From Acanthosepion esculentum (lineage: Eukaryota > Mollusca > Cephalopoda > Sepiida > Sepiidae): a stretch of DNA of 64,000 nt. The DNA is taken from NCBI GenBank assembly GCA_964036315.1, contig OZ038482.1, positions 8,841,520 through 8,905,519 of the forward strand, given 5' to 3'. Each line of letters starts with the position of its first letter. Positions within the stretch are counted from its first letter, which is position 1. The notes under the pieces are model-generated. The model searched no databases. It worked only from the letters and a program-made list of their open reading frames with translations, and was not told the origin of the DNA. Of the stretch, positions 39,201 through 53,100 are shown in pieces. The translations under genes were made by a program, and so were the position numbers.

Positions 39201-42200
39201 AAAACTTGTTAAAATAACATCAAAATAATTATGGTAAGAAATCACAAAATAATTTCAAAGTGAGAAATGTAAATTTGTATAAAATGATTCTTTTCCTATA
39301 CTTTCACGAGCTGCAAACTTTTTTTTAGTTCTAGAAAATGGAACCTAACAATCAGAAAAATGGTCATGTGTAGCTTCTACTTGAATGTAGATTAAAGAGA
39401 GAATATATTTTCACTAACGTCTTGGAGCCTTTTGAATTATTAAAACTACAGGCCTGCTAATTTATTTAATAAAGCAACACAGGACCAATTGAGACATGAC
39501 ACACAAGATTTGCAAGTTAATCAAAAATTACTTCTAAATATTTTCATTCAATTTTTCATCCTCGTAAAAACAATCTACGTTCATTTCTTTGTGTTCCTAA
39601 AATAATCAAAGTGACCCTGACAACTAATAGTTAAGTGTAGGGTAAGCACTAAATATCATGCTTATAATAATAATAATAAAAAAATGCTTTAGTAATGCTA
39701 ATATTTCAAATAGTGTATAAAAAAAAATGATTTTAATATTCCAGAAAATTATCACTATATCACTGAATTTTTGAAAACTTCATTTGGCCATTAAAAAAAA
39801 ATAGTTTGTTTATTTTCATCTATAAAATAAAGCTACAAATAATGTTTTCTTTTCTTTTAACTGTAATGCTCTTTTCTACATTCATGCCAGTGGATTGTTT
39901 AAAATTGAAATGATTATAGTGACAAGAGGCTATAACAATTCCATCTATTAGAAAAGTAGGTACACTGAGGAGAGTATCTATAAGCAGGAGGTTAACTAAT
40001 AAGTTATGAAAATCGTTTACATTTTATTCCTAAAGTGACTAATTGAATGACAAGAAATACAACACACAGAAAAAAGATCTCATAGGAAATGGTAAATCAA
40101 GAAAGAGAGATCCTTAAAGAATTGTATTCATATAAAAATGAAGTGAATAATTTAAAAAACAAAAAATTGCTTTCATGAGATTGTTATTTAAAAAAAGGAG
40201 TATACTTCTGTGCCATCATCTCTACCTGACAAATACGGTGGTGATGTAAATCTATCACCCTGGAGACAGCCATCTGCATACTGCCAAATACTGCAACCAC
40301 TTCCAGAATTTTGTCATCAAAACTTGGAGCTGTGAAATTCTTAAAAAAAAAAAATTGAACCAATGAGCCAAACATAATAATGACAAAACAAAATTAAGCA
40401 AACAAAACCAATACTAATCACTGCAGTAACACTGGTAGTAATAGTCAATGTATTTTGTAGTAGAAATATTTGTGTATCTGCCATCAATAGTCAATGCTTG
40501 AGCTGAGAAATAGGCCAGGATTTGATGAATGTCAGGCAGACAAGTAGGCATCCTCTCCTAACCTGTAAAATTGTTGCAACCCAAATTATTTTACCCCCTT
40601 TGGGCATTGTACCAGGTAAATATGAATATGGCATTAACAGATTCTAATTGCAGAAGTTACAATTCCATTGTTGGTTGATGATTAGTATGATGACATTATT
40701 ATTATTACTACTACTACTTACTACTACAACTACAGCAGTAGTAGAGATGAAAGCTAAATCAGTGAATTGGTTTTAAAACAAAACAAGGATAATGGTTCGG
40801 TAATCAATTATTTTCCATTTTTAGAATTTCTAAAAGTAAGAGTAGAGAGATACTATTAATAAAATGGATTTTACAAGAAAATGAAATCTACAATTATTAG
40901 CATGCCATAATGAAGTTAATCTTGCTGGTTTACTGTGAAAGGTTTAAAAAGCTGATTTAGGTAATTTGGGTTTTACAAGTAGACAAGAACTGCCTAAATA
41001 ACCTTTATTTCAAACTCAAGTTTGAATGAAGAAGTGAAAAATAAAATTCTGGGAGTAAAAACCAGAATTAGCCAAAAAATGTAACAGAGTTGTGCTAGAA
41101 CTATGGAAATTGAATGGAAGATGAAAGATAATATTTGATAGATGTGTCAGTTGGACAGAAGGACATATGCTAATATTAGATAAAGGGAACTTTTATTTAG
41201 TAAATTAAGGTTTACTGCTTTTGCAGACCAAAAGGAAAAATAGATCATATTTAGAGACTACATTGAAAACATTTTGGGGTCCATGTGCAAAAGATAGCCA
41301 GAGAGATCCAAACAGAAAATTCATTGTAGGTGCTAGATTACTGATAATTAACTTCATTTCAACCAATGAGTAAGAAAGTATCTCATGAAAAATGCTCATG
41401 TAAAGATCTTATAACAGATGCTGGAAAACTATAATTTGGGCCAGAAACTTAATTGGTGGAAAGAGACTTAGCTGACGATGGTAGTGAGAGAGACCTGGAC
41501 TAATGAGTTGGCAGAGTAGCAATGCTAATAGGAAAATGATCAAACCAAATTTGGTAAGTGATTGATTAGGACTTACAGATCATTAACCTTTACCACATTA
41601 ATTTTTTTAAAGAATTTTTCCCCCTGCCACTACATTTTTTTGAAGGTACAAAAAAACATGAGCACCTATTGTTTTAAAATTGTTATAACTTTCTTTGTAT
41701 TGTGTGTAGATTTTATTTTTTGCATACTAATAAAAGAATGGATGAGTAATATTTTGATGTAATGCATTACATTTTACATGCAAGTTTTAACACTGAAAAC
41801 AAAAAAATTGAAACACAAAATAAATAAACATAAAATAAAAAACAAATACATTACCAATTTAACATGCTTTAACTTTTATTACATCTTGCGGATTTCTGAG
41901 GTGCAATAAGAAGCAAAATGGCTAAGGTTTCATTTTGTCAAAAAAGTGACGCCCTTCCACATGTTTACAGACAAATAGACACCAGCATTTGTTTACTCTT
42001 TCTTTCACCTGACTAGCATATTTATTTGTCGCATTGACAAATAAAGTTATTTCGTTTTTTATAAATAGATGAAATAATTCACTTTTAGAAAGGCTATTAG
42101 GTATATCAATGGTCGCCAGTAGATTCTATAAAATTAGTCAGCCATGGATGATAGTAGCCGCTAGTGGTCATCAAGGTTTTCCTCCACATAGTGACACATG

Positions 42201-44112
42201 GTTATCATCTTTGACCACTTCAGCGTCAATATCCACTTGAGTTGAGCCATCAAAATCATCATCGGAGTCCAAATCAAAGAAAAGCTCCTGAATAAAGACT
42301 TTGTTGGGTGTTGATGCAGCCATTTTTGCTTTTTGGTTAAAAAAAATCACGAAAAAATTAACATGGGTTTCATCGATGTTACACCTTGTGTAGAGTCTAG
42401 AAGAAGTCAAAATGGCATTGGAAAGTAGAAGTTTAGCCTCGTTCCAAAGCAGTAGTAAGCGATTTCCAGCTTAAAATATCGAAAATAACAGTTGACAGGT
42501 GTTTATTTATAGCAACCTTCTCAAGGCAACATAATGCGCCTAGTACAGCAAAGGGAGAGAATTCTACAGCAACAATTTTCGCTTCCAGCATGATAAAAGT
42601 TAAATAGTTATCCTAAGACCCAGCTATTGTGTCGTAAATAGGAAAGGTTGACACACACATAGAAAATAAGAAGTAGTTTATTCCAGAGAATAATATGGTA
42701 CATGGTTGAGAACACAGACAAACGTAATTAATGGTTAATCGTTAACTTCTCTCACTCGGTAAGAGAAAGTGCTGTTTAAATTGTCTTAGGACAGTCCATC
42801 TTTTTTTTGGGGGGGGGGGTGTATCTACTCCACAATACCAACCACCTTGAAGAATTTTCAATATAAGCTATTTTTGCCCTTAGGCAAACACCACTAGAGA
42901 CAGGAGGACAGAATCACCAGTGAGCCAGATGTGACCATCAAGTTCACTTGTGTCAATAAGAGATTTCCATCTTAAGAATTTTTGACAATAGAAAAGTTAA
43001 ATTGAGGAAGAATTGTAAACCAACTTTGGTTGCAAACTCAACATCACAATTGCCTGACTTTCCTAATTACTGAGCCAAATAATCAATAAAAGTTGCCTCT
43101 GAGAATTGATCAACTAACCTAAATCAGGAAAACCATAGTGCCATCAAACAGGCATGGATTAATGTCAAAGCCTGTAACTAAGTGAATAAATGTATTTTTC
43201 ATCTATCCTGCAAATCCATTTTTTTTCTTATGAACAAACTGTTGACAGATCAAACAAAAACAGGTGGGGAGACTGCAGAAAAAAGACCAAGCTGTGGAGC
43301 AAAGAGGTCAAGTGTCATAAAGTAAAAAAGATTAAATGACAATTAGCATGACTTACATCATCTTCTTTGGTTCCTCCCCAGAAGTTGGCACCTCCCATAT
43401 AGCTGGGAACATAAAAAACAGATTAAAATTTAGTTCATAGAAGAAAGCAAATAACATTAGAATTATTCTTAATTTACTTCACTTATTCCCATTGGCAATT
43501 GTCAAATAAAATTGAAAATTAGCATTTGATTTAGAAAACTTAAAATCCATGCCTTCAAAGTCACTACAACTCATGTAAATTAACTTTGGGATTTAAATCT
43601 GATTAGGCATGGGATGTGTTTTTTAGACAAGATTGACAATGGAATAATCAAGCATATAGAAGGAGCCATCAATTATTTTCCCAGGTTTAATTAAAGAATA
43701 GAAAGAAATTTGGTTATTTTCTTTATAACCTGTGTTTTTGTAAGTGTAGAAAATAGGATATGATTAAAATAAAAACAAACTTTTCATCTCTTCATTTAAA
43801 AATATATAATTTCCCTTTTTTTCTTGAGGTAATCAGTAGGGAAATTAAAAAAGAAAATGATAAGAAAAATATTGTTGCTGTAAAGTTCTCAGTTTTATCC
43901 ACTTCAGTGAGTTGGCCCTTCATATTTCTTGCTTTCTAGTCAATTTTTATCTTCAAAAATTTAAATGTAATGTCAATCTTTATCTTGTCTTCTTAATTCC
44001 TGTTCTTTTATTGTTCTCTCTCCTTAATAATGTTTCTCTTTTTCTCATATTCTTTCACACTCAATAACTCTGTGCCTTAGTGGCTTTATTGCCTTGCTTG
44101 GATTGAAATGAT

Positions 44113-44150
<38 letters not shown>

Positions 44151-47100
44151 ATAAGAAAATCATGAGAAACAGCAACAGGAAAAGATTTGGTATCAAAAGC
44201 TTGCTTTTTGCTTGTAAGCAAAAATTTCTTAATTTACAAAATCCAATGAAGTCTTAATAAGCAGTTCGTTACTGTTTGTCATCAATTTTATAAAGAAGGA
44301 GAGGAATCGGAATACCCAATATGGTCTGCTGAAACTAAATTAAGGAAGCAGTTCACATTAATGCTGCTACTGGAATTACACTTTTAAAATCCTCTTGTTG
44401 ATGTAATTATAAAAATAAAAAAAGAATTTTTCATATTGATAAAACTATTTTGACAAGCAAGTGTGCATGTTAAAATAAATCAATTTGTAAAAGAACAGAG
44501 GTAGCTCAAAAATTGGATATTTTGCCCAACCAGTTCAAAGGGAAGAGGAAAATGGGTTTGTGAACAATTAAGATGCTTTCATTAACTGACAAAAAAGGTT
44601 AAAGTTTGAATATTGATGGAGAGACACATATATGAGAAATTTAATATCAAGTGAAAAACTACTTGTAATTTTCAAAATAATCAATTGGTTTTGAAGGAGG
44701 CACAGGTATTTTAAATATCATCCAACCATGATGAGTTTTAATTGCCTGAAGTGGTTATTCTTCTTATACAGCCAGCCACTTGTATCCAAATATGCCTGTC
44801 AGTTAGAGCAACTAGCTAGTCCTTGTTGCAAATGCCTACTCACGCAGATTTGTGTTTGTTCAACACCCAATTTGTGGTTTATACAGCAACTATGTTGAGT
44901 TGACCTTCATTACAGTTTCTGGGAAGAGAGAGAGAGACGGGGTACATAATCTGGTTGATCAACAGTTTAAACAGGGCGAGTATACGCATGCCTTCAATTA
45001 CAATGACTTGTGATTTTCTTCTAGAACAATCATCAACAGCTTCCAAACAGTTTTGTCTACCTAATTTTACTCACAAATTTTGGGTCAACCCCTGGTATAG
45101 TTTTAGGCACTTTCCAATAGTGCCACACGCTGGGATTGCTTCCCCAGGCTGATACTATCAAAAAGTCACCTGGTGAGATTTGAACCCTGGTCTCATGGTC
45201 AGAATGCACCTATATTCTTATACGTAAAAGCTAACTGACAATTTTGCAATGACTTCTTCATAAAACACAATCTCTGCATTTAGTAATTGGTGGACATGAT
45301 CAGAATCTTCTGAATCTTAAATATTACATTTCTTTTAAAGCAAAGACTTAAAAAGACTTAAAAAAAAATAAATAAAAAATAAACAGCTTCTTTGAAGCTG
45401 ACCTAAACTCAAAGACAAAATTTCTATATTGTAAAAACATACTAACCTGGGAATATTTAAGATCACAATGCCTTGTAAACTGGGGAGTGGAATTCGTTGA
45501 CCATCACATTCAAGCTGGACTCTTTGATCCAAATTTTTAAAAGTTCGTTGCAAAATTTCTTTTCCCCCTAAAACACTATACCACATGAAATTTTTTGTTC
45601 TGCTTCTGCAAAAGATACAGAGAGAATAGACAAGTTAGGATGATAGCAATAAAATATGGACACAAGATAACAAAATTTGCTTTGCCATTTTATTGAAAGA
45701 CATAATATTTATAATATTAATCATATCACATTTTCTGTCTACCTTAGCAACACACTAAAAGGATTGGCTTATATAAAGACAAATATAAATGCAATCAAAT
45801 AGAATAAATCAAAACTTCAAAAGCCGGCTTTGAATTGAACATTATTTGGAGAAGTGGGTACTGAAAGGATCTTGGTCCAACCAAAATAAGACCAAAAATC
45901 AGAATTTTTTTTTTTTTTTTGGTGGGTTTAAAGCTTGATGGCTAAGCTGTGAACTTTCCAGCATCTCCTTGAACTTTATATACTTGCTGTTGTTAACATA
46001 TTTTGCTTATCCTTCAGTCCTTGTCAGCTGTATTTCATGAGATAAAAAAGAAAGCACTTTTTTCTTGGGGAGAAAAAATGGTAAATGGTCATTAATTACC
46101 TTCTCTTAGATAAGATTCAAATAATTGAAAGGGAGCATATCATTAGGGGAGTGAAGAAGCTGAAGGAGGTGCCATGTGTTGGCCTGTTGGACAGTTCGTT
46201 TTGAAAAGTGTATGAGTTGTTTTCTTTAGTAAAGTAGATGATGGGAAACTGTTTGGGTTTTTGATGTGCCTGGTGCTGTATAAATAGACTGATTCAATGG
46301 CCTTTTTAATAATCAGTTTCCATCAACCTTTTTATTTTCTTCCTAGAAGATACACCTGCCAAAAGTTGAAGAATGGATTACCTGAAATGTGTTAACAATA
46401 GCATGTATACAAAGAAGAGGTTCAAATGTCCAAACAATATTGGGTATGGATTTTGGTTGACCAACTGAAACTAAAATTGATAATTTTTGTTTTAAACATT
46501 CAAATAATTTTTAAAGATCATTTTATTACATATTAATTGCTGATCTTGATAAACTTTTGTGATCTTTTTCAATAAAGAAACAGCTACTAGTATCTGAAGA
46601 TAGATAATTGCTGGTGAAAATATTACATAAAATAATACAAATTTTAATGACTAAAATAAAATTTTTAAACAATGGATTTTTTTTTAATCTGACATTATTT
46701 CTTATTACTATAAATATTATATTTTGTGAGTAAACATTCTTTTTTTTCTAAAGAGTGAAATCAATTCCTATCCACCTAGAATTAGAAATTCTTATTAAAG
46801 AAAAATGTGCCTCTCAACAGGAACCTGTATTCTTCTTTTAATTTGGGAAACCACTTTCAAGCCAAGAGTGCTTTACCATTGAGCCACGGGATGCCATCAC
46901 AGATTAAAAAGGAATAAAGGTTCAGTTCCTGTTGGGAGGCACATTTTCTTTAATAAGACTATTGATTTCTAGGCTGGTAGAGAGAGATTTCTACCAAAAT
47001 ATGTTTACCCATTAAATAGAACATTTATAGTAATACGAAATCACTAAAATACAACAAATTGTTGTATTTTAAAATATTGTTTTGTCTCCTGATTGAATCC

Positions 47101-50100
47101 ATCTAAAGTTTAAAGATGTTTGTGAGGCAACGATATAGAGCATCAATATTCACAGGTTCTGAATAAGTTCTCAAAATAAACAATGGATAATGACAACTTT
47201 CTTAAAATCTATTTGTGAAACTCATCTGGGCTGGTGATTCTGCTATCTATCTAGAGATTCTTTACAAAATTCATAGAAACATCTGCAATGATATTGTTGT
47301 ATCCTTAAAGAGGTTACAGACAAAGGTGATACTCAAGTGAAAGGAACAGCAACATGGGCATAGATGAAAGAAAGAGAGGTTTATTGTAAAAGAGAATACA
47401 CTACTGAAAGACAGGGAATTGGTTAGCAGACTAATAATTCCCAAAGCAAGTCCACCAGATATATCCTGTACACACTATATATATCTACTGATATAGTTAG
47501 TCCACAAGAGGCAATAGGGAGAGTGGGACATTCCATTACAACACCTCTGCCTGAGCTAATTTTCCCATGAAATTTTGCTCAATACCTCTTCTTTTTGGGG
47601 TCAGGACATAACTGACTTTTTTCCTCTAACTAGTGCTTTTCCATCTCAACAATTGGTGAGATTTGAGGCATTAGCAGTTTTGGGACGATGATACTTCTGA
47701 CACTGGCAGTGTTGGAGATACTTCCATCAGCATTGGTGGAGATATGGGAACTGGTATTTTGAATGCATCATATATTACCTCCATCAATAATTCTTCATTA
47801 GGCATGACATCCTTCATATGTCTTGGCCTTAACTGATTTAAATGTCTCTTCTTCCTTTGAGTATGTATATCACTGTCACCCTTTGGTGATAATTACATCT
47901 TCCCAGAATTGTGTCCTGTTGTCACTAACTAAAGTTTTTGGTACACTGAAACAACTAAAAAGTTTATTTAGTTCATTCATAGTATTTGAGGATGTCGGGT
48001 GTCTACACTTGAATATTTCCAGCCACTTGGAGAAACTGTCCACAATTATAAGGTAGGAGTAACCATTTATAGGTCCAGCATAGTCAATGTGTAACCTTGT
48101 CCATGGGACATTTGTTTTAGGCCATGGCAGAATTTTTATTGGTGGTGCTTTTGATGCAAGTTGACAACCTCTACACTCTTTTACTATTTTTTTTCCATAT
48201 CCTGGTCCATCATCGACCAATATGTATAGCTACGTATTAATGATTTCATTCTGGACATGCCCATATGACCTACAAGAAATTCTTTCAGGATTTTCTTTTG
48301 CAGTGTATATGACATTACCACTCTATCTGCATATAATAGCACTTGCTCGCAGATTGAGAAAGGTGATATACTAGAACCTTTTTTAAGGTTTTCTTTCACC
48401 CATACCTGTTTTTTTAATGTATTCGTCTTTCTCAGCTGATTTTTTTTTTATACCTTCTAGAGTCACAGGTAATTCCGAACTGTATTGCATAGTAACACTG
48501 ATAATTCTTTTTCAGCCCTTAAGGCAGCTATCGCTGTGTTTTCTAATGGTTCTGCAAATTTTGTTATCAGCCGAGAAACTGTCTGTGTGTCCTAGTTTTT
48601 CGAGGGTAGGTATTCTATCTTAAAGTCATAGTTCAATAATATTATTGCCCAGCACTGAAACCTGTTAGCAGTGTGCATGGGTATACCCTTTCTTGATCCA
48701 AAAATTGTTAACAATGGTCTATGATCCATCTGTAAATTTCCTTCCATGGATGTACCTGTGAAATTTCTTAACAGAGTAAATTATAGCCAAGCTTTCCTTC
48801 TTGATCTGGCTATAACTTCTTTCTTGCAGGAAGAAGGGTTCTGGAAGCATGGGCTATCGGTTTTGTAGTCCCATCTTCAAATTCGCCCTTAAAGTTTAAC
48901 TTTTTACCAGACACTCCTCTGGCTATTTTTTTGGTACTCCTCAATGATGAACAACCTATTTTCTTCCAAGTTTGTTCATTTACAATAAAATGTCAATTCC
49001 AGTATCCAACAGTAACTTCAATGTATAACCATTTATTTTCGTATTTACATATTTCCTGTTTTCAACATTTTCAATTTCGTTCTTGGATAAAACAACATTT
49101 ACTTTTGATTTAAATATTTGCTTCTTTCTTTTCTGTTTATACCAACAGTGGGAGCTTTTGTAACCGACATAGCCACACTCAAAGCAAGACTTATCCTTAA
49201 AAAAAAAAACAGTCCTTTTTTAAATGAGACCCCCCCCTCCCCAGGCATCACACTGGGATGCTTTTGCCTTACATTTTGTAAATTTTGGTTGTTTTATCGC
49301 TTGGACTCTAGAAATGTCCCTTTCTTCGATCCGCGTATTGTCTCTTTTTACATTCATCAGCCTTTGGCATTCCTCAGTTACCTTCTGCAGCGTAATTTCA
49401 AGGTCTTGCTCCATAATTGTCAGAATCCTTGACCTGATGTCTTTCTCCTTGGCTGCTGCAAGTCCCTGGATGAAGATCAAATATTTAAACATGTCGACTG
49501 AAAGGTCGCTTATTTTAAACAATTCACATTGTGAATTTACATTGCCTGCATAAGTCACAAAGTCTTCATTCTCTTGTTTTATAATGTTTAAATACTTGTA
49601 TCGAGTATGGAACAAACTCTTTCATCGAAAATTCTTCACAAAATCTTTGTCTCCTCAAACAAGATTTCCTCCAGCTTTTTAGGTAAAATTAGGTTCGTGT
49701 ATTTGTACCCAATTTTTGGACTGACAACATAATTTTCTCCTCCTCAGAGCACTGTTCACACCTTTTCAAAAAAAATGTCTCGTATCTACGAAAATAGGCA
49801 GGAAAAGTTACTCCATTGTTCGGGTCATACTTCAATTCTGATAACGAATTTGATATTTCTTCAGGGGAAAAGAATATGTGGCCCCGTTCTTCTGTTGTCT
49901 TAGATATTAAGGTTTTGCACAATAGCTTAGTGTCTTCTGCTTATTGTTTTCATAATTGCATCAGTTCATCTTGAAAAATGTTTTGTGATTTTTCAAATTA
50001 TTCTTGTTGTTGCAGTTGTTGCTGCTGCTGTTGTAACTGCAAACTAGCGTGTAATACTTTAGTCAATTCAGTCAGTTGTTCCATTTTTGTTATATAATTT

Positions 50101-53100
50101 CAGTGAGTATTTTCACCGTAAGTTGTTTAAATCCGTAATTACTACTGTTGTAAGTTTTACAGTGTTTTGGGATTTTTCTCGCTATGAGTTTGAATCAAAT
50201 CCTCATCGCCACTGTTGTATCCTTAGAGAAGGTTACAAACAAAGGTGGTACTCAAGTGAAAGGAACAGCAACATGGGCATAGATGAAAGAAAGAGAGGTT
50301 TATTGTAAAAGAGAATACACTACTGAAAGACAGGAAATTGGGTAGCAGGCTAGTAATTACCAAAGCAGTTATTTATTGTATATAAGAATACAATTATGGC
50401 ACAAGACCGAAAAAGGGGAGGGGCTGAGGCTGGTCTTCACTATCTTATACCTAGCTAATCCAATTCATGACCAATTCACTCATTACAATTTGCACATTCA
50501 CCACAAAAACTCGTCCGTCACCAATCAATCCTCCATACACCATAATACCACATCCTCTCAAGGGGAACCTACAAAACGCACCCCATGCCATAAAAATTTA
50601 ATGATAATAAATTATATATAAAAATCTAAAGATGAAAAATGAGAGGGAAGGGAGATGAACCCAATAACAAACTAAACATGAACACAAAGTAAACTAAACA
50701 TAACTTCTGAAGCAAGTCCACCAGGTATGTCCTGTGCACACTATATATATCTACTGATATAGTTAGTCTACATAGGCAATAGGTAGAGTGGGACATTCCA
50801 TTACAACAAATATCAGTCCTGACCTGGAATCTTGGCTTCAATCATTTTCCTGCTGCCATAATGTAGCTTCTCTGTGACTTTGCTATAAACATTTGCATGG
50901 CAATTGTTCTGATGAGCTTTTGGTATCTTGACTTAATGAATTTAAGTGTAATACTAGACTGGTAGCCTGGTTTCATCATGTTGAAATTGCTAGATGTAAC
51001 CGTAATTTCTATTCTAATAGTTTCTTCTCTTGCACTTTTCACCTGTGGGATCCTTTTGGCTTCTGGTGTTCCTGCCAACTATGCTCCTAAAAACTTAAAA
51101 TACAACATCAATTGTTACCTTCTTTCTCCATAAGTCCTTTTCTTTTATTGCCCTCTCTCCTCAATAATGTTTTCTCAGTTCCTTTCACTCTCAGTAATCC
51201 TTTGCATCTAAGTGGCTTTATATTGTCTTGCTTGAGGTGAAATTATTAAAAAAAAAAAGAAAAAAAAGGAGAAAAAAAAAAGAAAAAAGGCACTTCTACA
51301 GACAGACTGGCCTCCAAATTTGGCACAATTCCTACATTGATTAACCAAAAGCTTTTTTAACAAATATTTTTAAACTTCTTTTCATTAGAAATGTGATAAC
51401 ATATCAATGAAGTCTTTCAGTGATATTTATCAGATAAAAACCATGCAATCCTTTCACTGAACGGATTCTTTTACGTTTTTCTATTTAGATCTACTTGCAA
51501 ATGTTACACAGAATAAATCAAATATATTATCCTCTTGTGGTGGCCCACACTTGAACTTGTAATATTTAGTTGCAAAATCAGTTCTTTCAGTCACAGTGTC
51601 AATTTTTTTTTTTTTACACATTCTTTATTGCATCCAAATGCTGATATCATTCAATGAAAGCAATAAAAACACAAGGCCAAAGTTTGCCTGTTGAATGTGA
51701 AATAAAAAAAATTAGCAACCATTTTGGGACTTTCATTTGATATGTTTATATGAATAAAAACATATCAAGAAAGATAAGTTCAAATGTTAATCACAAACCT
51801 GCATTTCTCTGGATGTTCTTCACGTTTCAAATGGAAATCCAAAGAAATTTTTGCATCCAATCCAATGCCAAAATAATTATTCATAACACACCGTTCCGTG
51901 TACTCTTCTCTGAAATACAAAGAAATTTTTTTTATTTCATCTTTAAGCAATGTTTCTTTTAACTTACAACAACCAAAGAAAAGTTTTATATTTTGAAAAA
52001 TAATCACTTGCCATTGCCTATGAAAAGAATGTTTCTTCTGTAAATTGAAATTGGTCATCATTGAAATCTTTAAACTTAAAAATTTAAATTGGATTTTATT
52101 CAATCTGATAATCTGTGCTAATCTGTCTAAGAATATCAACAACAGGAGAAAAACAGTAAATAAGCCTATGTGTTCAGGAAAAAGGATTATGGAGTTGTGC
52201 AGATTGTCTAATATTGGCCAAGTGAGGGAGGGATGAACACAAATCCAATGAGAAGGATTATGTTTTCAGAAAGAAGGACTATTCAGTTGGGCAGGTCAAT
52301 TTTGGAACTGTGGTATTGCACTCAATTTGAAATAAATAATGACAAAATATATTTTTCCTAATCCTTACCATTTTTTGAAGAAACAATTTTAAAGATTAAG
52401 TTTAAGTTCAAAACTGAAATTTCATTCCAGTTTTCAATGGAAGATTTAACGCTTGTCAAATAATTCTACACCCTTTTATGGAAACCAAGGGTCTAAATGT
52501 AACAATATGATTTCTCACACATCCTTAGGAGATAAAAGGAAAAAGAATCTATTTAAGCCAATTTAATGACCAGGATATTTTAGAAATACTGTCTCCAGCC
52601 CACCTTTAAATTGGTAAACAAATTTTTTTTAGTGATTTTAGATAATCATAAAAGTAGAGTCCTTTGAAAAACTGACCACCCAAAAGCTGAATGGTTGGTC
52701 CTTATTTCCAGAATACAAGTGGATGGATAGGGTGTGGTGGGTCCTCCAACCAGTATCCATATAATGAGTCAGTAAGTCAGCAGTCAGTGAGGCAGTCAAG
52801 CAGTGAGTGTAAGGCTCTTTTTTCCATGGCTGGAAGTTAGTGAGATAGCTTTGGTTTTTATTAATTATGACCTAACAAATGGTGTAAGATTGATTAGCTT
52901 TTTTTGTAATCTTTTATTACAGTTTTCACTTATTGAATACAGTAAAAAATTTTGCATATTTTGCTTGTGGTGATTTATAATTAGAATTTTGGCTTGAATA
53001 TCTTTGTCATTCAATGTTTCTAATACAAAAATATCAACTGATTTATGCTTGAAATTGTAACTTTTTGAAATCAGTTTGTAAGCAAAAACTTGTGGAAATT

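Larger units (their letters stand above)
47295..50808 (-). mobile_element. Ty3/gypsy LTR retrotransposon, internally deleted, both LTRs present
   Basis: Flanked by LTRs (47295-47543 and 50213-50808, the latter interrupted). Both begin TGTTGTAATGG and end GGATACAACA on the minus strand. Flanking GATAT and AATAT look like a diverged 5-bp target duplication. Inside, on the minus strand: Gag, zinc knuckle, protease, RNase H and integrase, but no reverse transcriptase core, so it is deleted. About 6% mismatch between LTRs by eye suggests an old insertion. After the 5' LTR comes TGGCGATGAGGATTTG, a plausible primer-binding site. Confidence 0.93.

Noticed and set aside
42620..42840. Solo LTR starting TGTGTCG near 42633
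   Set aside because: It has an LTR-like start and a minus-strand AATAAA signal, but no matching end or target duplication could be fixed.
46845..46895. tRNA gene
   Set aside because: Only the 5' half and A box are present; there is no B box, no acceptor-stem closure and it lies inside an inverted repeat.
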